Origin: an uncultured cyanobacterium
Lineage (GTDB): Bacteria; Cyanobacteriota; Cyanobacteriia; Phormidesmidales; Phormidesmidaceae
Assembly: GCA_938029995.1 (NCBI GenBank)
Contig: CALHGI010000362.1
Span: 1 to 6,136 of the forward strand
Reading direction: 5' to 3'
Length of the DNA: 6,136 nt
Below are positions 1 through 6,121 of the stretch, piece by piece. Numbering within the stretch: position 1 is the first letter of the stretch; every line of letters starts with the position of its first letter. Below the pieces are notes generated by a model. It did no database searches and was not told the origin of the DNA. It saw nothing but the letters and a program-made list of their open reading frames with translations. A program made the position numbers and the translations under genes.

Positions 1-1613
1 ATCTTTATCCAGCCATTCCCCATGATGAGCAACGGGAGATGTTTAAATTACCGGGGTTGCTTAAGACGTTAGTAGAGACCGGTTCGCGGGGCGCTAAGGC
101 GGGTCAGGGGTTTTATAAAAAAGTTGGGAAAGACATTCTCTCGGTGAATCCGAAAACCTTTGGGTATGAGTCGCCGCGCCAGCCGGATTTACCTGGCATA
201 GCCAGCGTGGCCCATGTACCTGAATTGATGGAACGATTACGGGGGTTGTATAAACTGCCGGGTCGAGGGGGAGATTTTTTCCGGCAGATGACGTTGGCCC
301 TATTGAGCTATAGCGCTTGTCGGTTGCCTGAGATTGCCGATAGTCCGGTGGACGTGGATAGGGCCATGCGCTGGGGATTTGGCTGGCAGCTGGGGCCGTT
401 TGAGATGTGGGATGCCATTGGCTTCCACAGGGTGCTTTACGATATGCAGGCAATGAATTTCAAGGTGCCGGGATGGCTCCAGGAAATGGCGGCGACGGGG
501 GAAGGCCATTTCTATCGAAGTCACCATGGGGTGCCCAGTAGTTTGTTGATGGCGGAATCTGTGATGGGACCTGGGGGACCCCAGGTAGTGGACCAGCCAG
601 ACGGCGAGATTCACTTGCCTTTGATAACAATGCCCAATAGAAAGGTGTGGGAAAATCCGGAAGCGGTGCTGTGGGACATGGGAGATGGAGTGGTGCTGTA
701 TGAGTTTCGCTCTAAGGGGAATACCCTCAGTACGACGGTGGTGGATGGTCTGCAGACGGTGTTAGATCTGTTGACCCAGTCAGATACCTATCGTGGGTTG
801 GTGATTGGTAACAACAGCGAGCATTTCTGTGGCGGGGCCAACCTGCTGGAAATGGGGACGGCGGCCCAGACAGGCAATGGGCCGCTGATTTCTAATTTGT
901 TGATGACCTTCCAAACAGTGTTGCAACGGATTCGGTATTTCCATAAGCCCATTGTAGTGGCGTTGCAAGGGCGAGCCTTGGGGGGTGGCTGTGAACTGGT
1001 TATGGCCTGCCCCCATGTGGTGGCAGCGGCCGAGAGTTATATCGGCCTGGTGGAACTAAGCGTGGGATTAATTCCCGGTGCAACGGGGACAACTCGCATG
1101 GCCAAGTGGGCGGCACAAAAGGCGTTGGGCGGGACTGCTCAACAGATTCAGCCGTTCTTGAATCATGTCTTTAAGACGGTGGCGACGGCCACGGTGGCGG
1201 GTAGTGCCTATGAGGCGATGGAGCTGGGATTCTTGCCGCCTCATACCCACGTTGTGATGAACAATGATCAGCGGCTGTATGTGGCGAAGGAAGAGGTGCT
1301 GTGTTTGGACCGGGCGGGGTATCGACCGCCTGCGCGGGATAGTTTCTGGGTGCTGGGTCAACAGGGTCGAGCGGTGCTAGACCACATGGCCTATAGCTTG
1401 GAGCAGGGGGGCTTTGCCAGTGAGTATGATCGATTCTTGGCCCAGAAGCTGGCCTATGTGATGACAGGTGGAGAGTTGACGTCTCCGGCACGGGTGTCTG
1501 AGGAGTATTTGTTGGGGTTGGAGCAGGAGGTGTTTTTGCCGCTGTTACAGGAGAAGAAAACCCAGGAGAGAATTATGCATTTGTTGAAAACGAAGAAACC
1601 GTTGCGGAATTGA
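1..1613 (+). CDS. fadN: FadN-type 3-hydroxyacyl-CoA dehydrogenase / enoyl-CoA hydratase, 5' end cut by window edge
   Basis: This is a bifunctional beta-oxidation enzyme that hydrates trans-2-enoyl-CoA and oxidises 3-hydroxyacyl-CoA with NAD+, presumably in the cytosol. The reading frame is open from base 3, before the first ATG at 39, so the gene starts outside the window. Counting from that ATG, residues 1-30 are the end of the first dehydrogenase domain (GAKAGQGFYKK). Residues about 80-160 are the second one (GFGWQLGPFEMWDAIG). A C-terminal crotonase domain runs from about 215 to 400. Its oxyanion-hole motif is FCGGANL at 263, and both crotonase acid residues are present: E319 in ALGGGCE and E339 in GLVELSVGLIPG, with the 20-residue spacing of Glu144/Glu164 in rat enoyl-CoA hydratase. 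Dehydrogenase-first order and the PLRN C-terminus match B. subtilis FadN (about 789 aa), not E. coli FadB. Some 250 residues are missing, including the Rossmann fold. Codons are mostly G/T-ending. Confidence 0.93.
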   Translation, partial: LYPAIPHDEQREMFKLPGLLKTLVETGSRGAKAGQGFYKKVGKDILSVNPKTFGYESPRQPDLPGIASVAHVPELMERLRGLYKLPGRGGDFFRQMTLALLSYSACRLPEIADSPVDVDRAMRWGFGWQLGPFEMWDAIGFHRVLYDMQAMNFKVPGWLQEMAATGEGHFYRSHHGVPSSLLMAESVMGPGGPQVVDQPDGEIHLPLITMPNRKVWENPEAVLWDMGDGVVLYEFRSKGNTLSTTVVDGLQTVLDLLTQSDTYRGLVIGNNSEHFCGGANLLEMGTAAQTGNGPLISNLLMTFQTVLQRIRYFHKPIVVALQGRALGGGCELVMACPHVVAAAESYIGLVELSVGLIPGATGTTRMAKWAAQKALGGTAQQIQPFLNHVFKTVATATVAGSAYEAMELGFLPPHTHVVMNNDQRLYVAKEEVLCLDRAGYRPPARDSFWVLGQQGRAVLDHMAYSLEQGGFASEYDRFLAQKLAYVMTGGELTSPARVSEEYLLGLEQEVFLPLLQEKKTQERIMHLLKTKKPLRN

Positions 1614-1622
1614 TGATTTTTC

Positions 1623-1639
1623 GATGGGCTGTGCCCATC
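1623..1639 (+). other. Small intercistronic hairpin between fadN and fadA
   Basis: GATGGGC and GCCCATC form a perfect 7-bp stem around a TGT loop, 10 bp after the fadN stop codon and about 18 bp before the fadA Shine-Dalgarno. No run of T follows (the next bases are TTCC), so it does not look like a strong terminator. It could stabilise or process the mRNA, or slightly attenuate fadA. The function is inference. Confidence 0.4.
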
Positions 1640-1671
1640 TTCCATGACTCATCCCTAGGGAGAACAAGATT

Positions 1672-2853
1672 ATGCAAAATACTTACATTGTTGCCAGTGT
1701 GCGGACGGCGGTGGGTAAAGCGCCCCGAGGTACGCTTCGACACATGCGGCCAGATGATATGGGGGCGGCGGTGGTGCGCGGTGCGATCGCAACTCTCCCC
1801 GCCTTAAGGAGCGACCACATCGAAGATGTGATTATGGGCTGTGCCATGCCGGAGGCGGAGCAGGGCTATAACCTGGGGCGGGTGATTGCCCACCGGGCAG
1901 GGTTACCGCCATCGGTGCCGGGAATGACGGTCAATCGGCTATGTTCGTCGGGGTTACAGACCATTGCCATGGCGCACCAGGCCATTAGTTTAGGGCAGGC
2001 GGATGTGATGGTGGCGGGGGGTGTGGAGTCCATGAGTTTGATTCCCATGGGGGGGGACCGGTGGAGTCCGAACCCGGTGATGATGACGGATATGCCTGAG
2101 GTGTATACCTCCATGGGGCTGACGGCGGAGAATGTGGCGGAGCAGTTTAAAGTGTCGCGGGAAGATCAGGATGGGTTTGCGTTGCGATCTCACCAAAAGG
2201 CGATCAAAGCGATCAAAGCAGGCCATTTCATCGACGAAATTATCCCCCTACCCGTCACCGACACGGTGTACCAAGACGGAGCAACCCACACCCACAAAAC
2301 CCTATTCAAGGTGGATGAAGGCCCCAGACCCGACACTAGCCTGGCCGCCTTAGGGGGCTTATCCCCAGTTTTCCGCCGGAGCGGCAGTGTCACCGCAGGT
2401 AACGCCTCCCAAATGTCCGATGGGGCAGCAGCGACGTTGCTGATGGGCGAGGCCAAGGTACGGGAAATGGGAATAACGCCCATGGCACGTCTGCTGGGCT
2501 TTGCGGTAGCCGGTGTGCCGCCACAGATTATGGGCATTGGCCCGGTGGAAGCGGTGCCCAAGGTACTGAAACAAGTGGGGCTAAGCCTGGAAGACATGGG
2601 CCTGATCGAACTGAATGAAGCCTTTGCCGCCCAGAGTTTAGCCGTTATTCGTAAGCTGGGGTTGAACCCAGACATTGTGAACGTCAATGGAGGGGCCATT
2701 GCCCTGGGCCATCCCCTGGGGTGCAGTGGAGCAAAACTCACCGCCACGTTGCTGCATGAAATGAAGCGACGCCAAATCCGCTACGGCATGGTCACCATGT
2801 GCGTGGGCGGCGGCATGGGGGCCGCCGGGGTGTTTGAAAATTTGTTGCTCTAG
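1672..2853 (+). CDS. fadA: FadA, acetyl-CoA C-acyltransferase (3-ketoacyl-CoA thiolase)
   Basis: This is the thiolase of the last beta-oxidation step, cleaving 3-ketoacyl-CoA with CoA to acetyl-CoA and an acyl-CoA two carbons shorter. It has 393 residues, normal for the family. The catalytic set is complete: nucleophilic Cys91 in VNRLCSSGLQT, the NEAFAA motif at 315-320, His347 in GHPLGCSGAK, and Cys377 in CVGGGMGAAGVFE. The ATG at 1672 is supported by AGGGAG at 1657-1662, 9 bp upstream. The gap of 58 bp from fadN suggests one transcript. Coupling to a hydratase/dehydrogenase favours a degradative role over a biosynthetic acetoacetyl-CoA thiolase, although those enzymes are close relatives and substrate range cannot be read from sequence. 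Third-codon positions switch abruptly near base 2220 from G-ending to C-ending, while the protein stays intact and family-like across the switch. Confidence 0.95.
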   Translation: MQNTYIVASVRTAVGKAPRGTLRHMRPDDMGAAVVRGAIATLPALRSDHIEDVIMGCAMPEAEQGYNLGRVIAHRAGLPPSVPGMTVNRLCSSGLQTIAMAHQAISLGQADVMVAGGVESMSLIPMGGDRWSPNPVMMTDMPEVYTSMGLTAENVAEQFKVSREDQDGFALRSHQKAIKAIKAGHFIDEIIPLPVTDTVYQDGATHTHKTLFKVDEGPRPDTSLAALGGLSPVFRRSGSVTAGNASQMSDGAAATLLMGEAKVREMGITPMARLLGFAVAGVPPQIMGIGPVEAVPKVLKQVGLSLEDMGLIELNEAFAAQSLAVIRKLGLNPDIVNVNGGAIALGHPLGCSGAKLTATLLHEMKRRQIRYGMVTMCVGGGMGAAGVFENLLL

Positions 2854-2937
2854 CATAGGGCAACGAAACAAGACTAGGCTTAGAAAGCAAAGGTGATATT
2901 TGTCGCTAATGGCATTTCAACAAGATTAAAGATTCGG

Positions 2938-3024
2938 CGTTGCTGATCCTCGGGATGATTTTACTAGTCTCAATCTGGTTATTAGTCAGGTTTACAGATC
3001 GATTCATCCTCTAAATCAGCAACG
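2938..3024. repeat. Imperfect long inverted repeat / structured intergenic element
   Basis: CGTTGCTGAT (2938-2947) pairs perfectly with ATCAGCAACG (3015-3024). Inside it, after five bases on each side, GGATGA (2953-2958) pairs with TCATCC (3004-3009) on the same axis. The 45-base centre could form a smaller stem from ATCTG (2973-2977) and CAGAT (2995-2999). It could be an RNA fold in the fadA 3' region or the fadE leader, or the remains of a small palindromic element. No known riboswitch class was recognised. Confidence 0.4.
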
Positions 3025-3065
3025 GCAAGATTCTTCTGCATGACTTCTGGGTGCCATTGCATAAT

Positions 3066-3101
3066 TCCCGTAGGGGCATTGCATGCAATGCCCCTACGGG
3101 A
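3066..3101. repeat. 36-bp perfect palindrome, cyanobacterial-type dispersed repeat
   Basis: Bases 3066-3101 equal their own reverse complement. The arms are CCCGTAGGGGCATTGCA and the symmetric centre is TGCATGCA. As RNA it would give a very stable hairpin. The GTAGGGGC...GCCCCTAC form resembles palindromic repeats found in many copies in intergenic DNA of filamentous cyanobacteria, recalled from memory and not searched. It lies about 90 bp before fadE. Without a T-run it is not a typical terminator, but in a fadA read-through transcript it could stop transcription or protect the 3' end. Confidence 0.8.
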
Positions 3102-3113
3102 CGGTCCCACGGA

Positions 3114-3141
3114 TTGATCGTAAACATTAGAAGATTCTAAA
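3114..3141 (+). promoter_or_regulatory. Possible fadE promoter with overlapping inverted repeat
   Basis: TTGATC (3114-3119) and TCTAAA (3136-3141) are 16 bp apart and each match four of six bases of the sigma-70 -35 and -10 consensus. The inverted repeat TTAGAA-GA-TTCTAA (3127-3140) covers the spacer and most of the -10, where a repressor would be expected to bind. It does not match the E. coli FadR, PsrA or B. subtilis FadR operators as I remember them. This is a weak prediction from sequence alone. Confidence 0.3.
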
Positions 3142-3177
3142 CAACATCACCTTACCTGCCCTAGTCAGTTGTGACAA

Positions 3178-3183
3178 AAAGGG
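3178..3183 (+). promoter_or_regulatory. Shine-Dalgarno that places the fadE start at 3192
   Basis: AAAGGG lies 8 bp before the ATG at 3192. The alternative GTG at 3171 has no purine-rich site upstream (the preceding bases are CCCTAGTCAGTT). The ATG also gives a protein that begins directly with the first membrane segment, as in E. coli FadE. Confidence 0.55.
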
Positions 3184-3191
3184 TAAAGATT

Positions 3192-5630
3192 ATGACTCTC
3201 TTGACCGTTGGTTTAATTGTCGGTTGCCTCAGCCTGTTTGGCATCCTGGCCTATTTTAATGTGCCGATGCTGGCCTGGTTCGCCTATGGCGCACTGGTCT
3301 TAGGACTCACCCAGGCATCCCTGTGGCTATGGGGATTGTTTGCAATTGTAGCCATTGTGTTTAACGTGCCATTTATTCGACAAGCGCTGATAACAACCCC
3401 CATTGTAAAAACAATTCAGAGTTTTAATCTGTTCCCCAAAATTTCTGATACTGAGCGAGCGGCCATTGAAGCGGGCACCGTGTGGGTAGATGGTGAACTG
3501 TTTTCCGGTAAGCCCAATTTTAAGCGAATTTTAGCGGAGTCCTACCCCACCCTGAGCGATGCGGAACAAACCTTTGTGGACGGCCCGGTGGAGCAGGTGT
3601 GCCGCATGGCCACGGACTGGGAGATCCATCAACGCAAAGATTTACCACCGGAGGTGTGGACCTACCTAAAGCAAGAGCGCTTCTTTGGCATGATGATTCC
3701 GCCCGAGTATGGCGGTCGAGGGTTTTCCAATACGGCCTACAGTGCGGTCATGACCAAGCTGGCCTCCCGGTCCTTTACCCATACCGCCACCGTGGGCGTG
3801 ACCAATTCCCTTGGTCCAGCGAAACTGTTGCTGCGCTACGGCACCGATGAACAAAAGCAACGGTACTTGCCACGGCTGGCCACGGGAGAGGAAATGCCCT
3901 GCTTTGCCCTAACCGAACCCACCGCCGGTTCCGATGCCGCCAGCCTGCAGTCCAGCGGCACGGTATTTGAACAGGACGGTGAACTATATCTGCGGTTGAA
4001 CTGGCAGAAGCGATACATCACCCTGGGAGCCATTGCCACCCTGATTGGCTTAGCCGTCCGTCTGCGGGACCCACATAACCTGTTGGGCAAGGGTCCCGAT
4101 GTGGGCATTACCTGCGTGTTGGTGCCTGCCGACACCCCCGGTGTGGAGCTGGGCCGTCGGCACGATCCCATGGGAGTGCCGTTCTACAATTCCCCCATTG
4201 CCGGTCGGAATGTGGTGCTGCCCGCTAGCCAGATTATTGGCGGCGTGGAACGGGCGGGGCAGGGTTGGACCATGCTGATGCAGAGTCTGGCCGCAGGTCG
4301 AGGCATTAGCTTCCCAGCGACGGCAACGGGGGTGGCAAAACTCGTCTCTCGGGTGACCGGTGGTTACAGTGTGGTACGGCAACAATTTGGGCTGTCCATT
4401 GGTAAATTTGAGGGAGTGGAAGAACCCCTGGCCCGGATTGGTGGCCTCACCTATCTGATGGATGCGGCACGGCTGTATACCTGTGGTGCGGTAGACGCAG
4501 GGGAACAACCTGCGGTGGTGTCCGCCATTGCCAAGTATCAGTTTACTGAGCTGTCTCGCCAGATTATTAACGACGGCATGGATATTCTGGGCGGTGCTGG
4601 CATCTGTCGTGGTCCGCGTAATCTGTTGGCGAATATTTACACGGCTACGCCCATTCCGATCACGGTGGAAGGGGCCAATATTCTCACCCGCAGTTTGATT
4701 ATCTATGGCCAGGGGGCGATTCGCTGCCATGGCTATATTGTGGACGAGATTGCGGCTCTTAAAGCCAATAATGTGGCAGCCTTTGACCATGCCTTTTGGC
4801 GGCATGTGGGGCTGATGCTGAGAAACTGGGCACGGGCCAAGGTGCTGGGTGTGAGCCATGGGCGGCTGGCAAAAGCGCCTGTGGGTGGAGAAACGGCCCG
4901 CTACTATCAGAAACTGGCCTGGGCTTCGGCTACGTTTGCGGCTCTCTCTGATCTAGCGATGATTGCCTATGGTGGTGGCCTGAAGCGCCATGAGAAAATC
5001 ACGGGGCGCTTTGCCGATATGCTCTCTTGGATGTATTTAGCAACGGCAACACTACGGCGATTTGAGGCGGAAGGCCGTCGGGAGGAGGATTTACCCTTGG
5101 TGCATTGGTCTCTGAACCATAGCTTGGGCCAGATACAGGTGGCATTAGAGGGGTTGTTGGCGAATCTTGATATTCCTGTTTTGGGTCGTTTAATCCGGGC
5201 GACAACGCTACCGTGGTTCCGGTTGAATCCGATTGGGGTGGTGCCGACGGATGCCCAGGGCCATGGGGTGGCGAAACTGTTGCAATCTCCTGATGGTCGA
5301 AATCATCTGACTAAAGGGTTGCATGTGCCCAATGATGCGGAGCAAGCCCTGGGTCGTTTGGAGCGGGCGTATCAGTTGTCTATTGTGGCAATGCCGGTGT
5401 TTAGGAAGATTAAAACGGCGTTGCGCAATGGGGAGTTGAATATTGTGCCACCTATGGACCGGGTGGAAGCGGCTTTACGGGCGGGGGTGATTACGGGGGC
5501 GGAATCTGACCTGGCGATAGCGGCGGAGACGGCACGATTGGATGCGATTCAGGTGGATTCGTTTACGTTGGCGGAGTATCAGCGGATTGGGAAGAAATTT
5601 ATTGAGGAGGAGATGATTGGAGCGGAGTAG
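3192..5630 (+). CDS. fadE: FadE, long membrane-anchored acyl-CoA dehydrogenase (E. coli type)
   Basis: FadE catalyses the first beta-oxidation step, the FAD-dependent oxidation of acyl-CoA to trans-2-enoyl-CoA. From the ATG at 3192 it has 812 residues, close to E. coli FadE (814) and much longer than the B. subtilis enzyme (about 594). Residues 2-22 and about 26-61 are hydrophobic and should anchor it in a membrane. The conserved segment ERAAIEAGTVWVDGELFSGKP follows. Then come the acyl-CoA dehydrogenase N-terminal and middle domains, with the flavin-site motif CFALTEPTAGSD at 237-248. EGANILTRS at 493-501 follows, and Glu493 aligns with the catalytic base of the family (MCAD Glu376). GQGAIRCH is at 506-513. 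The last 250 or so residues match the C-terminal extension specific to long FadE proteins (LPLVHW, about 634). GTG at 3171 is an alternative start giving 819 residues. Codons drift from C-ending early to G/T-ending late. Confidence 0.94.
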   Translation: MTLLTVGLIVGCLSLFGILAYFNVPMLAWFAYGALVLGLTQASLWLWGLFAIVAIVFNVPFIRQALITTPIVKTIQSFNLFPKISDTERAAIEAGTVWVDGELFSGKPNFKRILAESYPTLSDAEQTFVDGPVEQVCRMATDWEIHQRKDLPPEVWTYLKQERFFGMMIPPEYGGRGFSNTAYSAVMTKLASRSFTHTATVGVTNSLGPAKLLLRYGTDEQKQRYLPRLATGEEMPCFALTEPTAGSDAASLQSSGTVFEQDGELYLRLNWQKRYITLGAIATLIGLAVRLRDPHNLLGKGPDVGITCVLVPADTPGVELGRRHDPMGVPFYNSPIAGRNVVLPASQIIGGVERAGQGWTMLMQSLAAGRGISFPATATGVAKLVSRVTGGYSVVRQQFGLSIGKFEGVEEPLARIGGLTYLMDAARLYTCGAVDAGEQPAVVSAIAKYQFTELSRQIINDGMDILGGAGICRGPRNLLANIYTATPIPITVEGANILTRSLIIYGQGAIRCHGYIVDEIAALKANNVAAFDHAFWRHVGLMLRNWARAKVLGVSHGRLAKAPVGGETARYYQKLAWASATFAALSDLAMIAYGGGLKRHEKITGRFADMLSWMYLATATLRRFEAEGRREEDLPLVHWSLNHSLGQIQVALEGLLANLDIPVLGRLIRATTLPWFRLNPIGVVPTDAQGHGVAKLLQSPDGRNHLTKGLHVPNDAEQALGRLERAYQLSIVAMPVFRKIKTALRNGELNIVPPMDRVEAALRAGVITGAESDLAIAAETARLDAIQVDSFTLAEYQRIGKKFIEEEMIGAE

Positions 5631-5656
5631 ACAGGTCTGAATTAGTGATGATGTGA

Positions 5657-5687
5657 TTGCTCTGGTGCCATTCAGGTGCCAGGGCAA
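5657..5687 (+). terminator. Candidate fadE terminator hairpin
   Basis: As RNA, bases 5657-5669 pair with 5675-5687 to give a 13-bp stem (including three G-U pairs) around the loop AUUCA. It starts 27 bp after the fadE stop codon. The tail is only GTTTCTAT, with a weak T-run, so intrinsic termination is plausible rather than certain. An mRNA 3'-end stabiliser is the alternative. Confidence 0.45.
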
Positions 5688-5871
5688 GTTTCTATAAGTA
5701 GCCAAGATAAAGAGAATGCTGGGATTTTTTGTGCTGAGAGATGTGTACCTGTGAGTGAGATACCCCTGAAAATCACGAATCCTGAGGTGTCTGACATAGA
5801 CCATGACGTCCAGAATTGTAGTGATGTCGGGAATATTGCTAAAGGGTAGGGAATTTTGAGTTTGGAAAGAT

Positions 5872-5982
5872 GTGGCTTCGGCTCAGCCACCGGGATAGTG
5901 GCGTGAGAATGTGGCTTCGACTCCGCTCAGCCACCGGGCGATGTTGGCTCGGCCAGCGGGTGATGTTGGTTCAGCCACTGGG
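5872..5982. repeat. Four degenerate tandem hairpin repeats
   Basis: Four related units lie at 5872-5894, 5911-5938, 5943-5960 and 5965-5982. Each has a GTGGCT- or GTTGG-type left arm, an AGCCAC- or CCA-type right arm, and ends in SGGG. The first two are the same repeat, GTGGCTTCG-(ACTCC)-GCTCAGCCACCGGG, differing by a five-base indel in the loop. The third and fourth are shorter and diverged. In unit 3 the stem GTTGGC/GCCAGC (one G-U pair) encloses TCG. The third and fourth units follow their predecessors after only four bases. The motif resembles cyanobacterial intergenic REP-like repeats. Confidence 0.65.
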
Positions 5983-6030
5983 TTAGGTGGAAGAGAGAAT
6001 TGCGTACGAGGCTGGAATCTTCGCCACCAA

Positions 6031-6057
6031 CCGACCAACGAGGGCTGAGCGCAGTCG
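6031..6057. repeat. Direct repeat copy 1, inverted relative to the 5911 unit
   Basis: ACGAGGGCTGAGCGCAGTCG (6038-6057) recurs exactly at 6086-6105, and the match extends to 27 bp with two differences (CCGACCA against CCGATCG at the left end). The stretch 6043-6061 is also the reverse complement of 5914-5932 with one mismatch in 19 bp, so this repeat family occurs in both orientations within 150 bp. Confidence 0.7.
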
Positions 6058-6078
6058 AAGCCCGGACCCTAGCCACAC

Positions 6079-6105
6079 CCGATCGACGAGGGCTGAGCGC
6101 AGTCG
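6079..6105. repeat. Direct repeat copy 2
   Basis: This is the second copy of the 27-bp repeat, 48 bp from the first. After the shared AGTCG the two copies diverge: copy 1 continues with AAGCC, while copy 2 joins directly to a different repeat beginning TTCGCGAA. Confidence 0.7.
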
Positions 6106-6121
6106 TTCGCGAAGCGTCTCC
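6105..6121. repeat. GTTCGCGAAGCGTCTCC dispersed repeat, abutting the window edge
   Basis: This stretch contains the 8-bp palindrome TTCGCGAA (6106-6113) followed by GCGTCTC. It resembles a short repeat widespread in Nostoc-like and other filamentous cyanobacterial genomes (recalled, not searched). It is fused directly to the end of direct repeat copy 2. Confidence 0.5.

Larger units (their letters stand above)
2854..3191. other. fadA-fadE intergenic region (338 bp), no gene seen
   Basis: No reading frame here looks protein-like. The region is more A/T-rich than the genes and holds, in order, a long imperfect fold (2938-3024), a 36-bp perfect palindrome (3066-3101), and a possible promoter with an overlapping inverted repeat (3114-3141). 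No clear hairpin with a T-run follows the fadA stop, so read-through from fadA into fadE cannot be excluded. Confidence 0.7.

Noticed and set aside
39..41. ATG at 39 as the true start of the first gene
   Set aside because: The frame is open upstream to the window edge with family-like residues (LYPAIPHDEQRE), and starting here would remove the whole NAD-binding domain.
1783..1790. HIP1 octamer GCGATCGC as proof of a cyanobacterial host
   Set aside because: One copy in 6 kb can occur by chance; it is used only as minor support alongside the dispersed repeats.
2200..2217. Tandem GCGATCAAA-GCGATCAAA in fadA
   Set aside because: The encoded AIKAIK has the usual thiolase loop length, so it looks like chance or codon preference and not an expansion.
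2190..2747. 185-codon open frame on the minus strand inside fadA
   Set aside because: It is antisense to conserved thiolase sequence, including the NEAFAA region, and has no recognisable motif.
3171..3173. GTG at 3171 as the fadE start
   Set aside because: It has no Shine-Dalgarno, while the ATG 21 bp later has one at good spacing; it remains possible and adds only seven residues.
4050..4859. 269-codon open frame on the minus strand inside fadE
   Set aside because: It lies wholly antisense to a well-recognised gene and its translation is rich in His, Pro, Gln and Arg with no domain, as expected for a shadow frame.
5475..5890. Two overlapping minus-strand open frames across the fadE 3' end and beyond (5475-5804, 5672-5890)
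   Set aside because: I recognise no family in either. One overlaps the fadE 3' end and the other begins inside a repeat, so coding is not supported, although a decayed gene cannot be excluded.
5872..6105. CRISPR array
   Set aside because: The repeats differ in length and sequence, spacers are absent or only a few bases long, and copies occur in both orientations.
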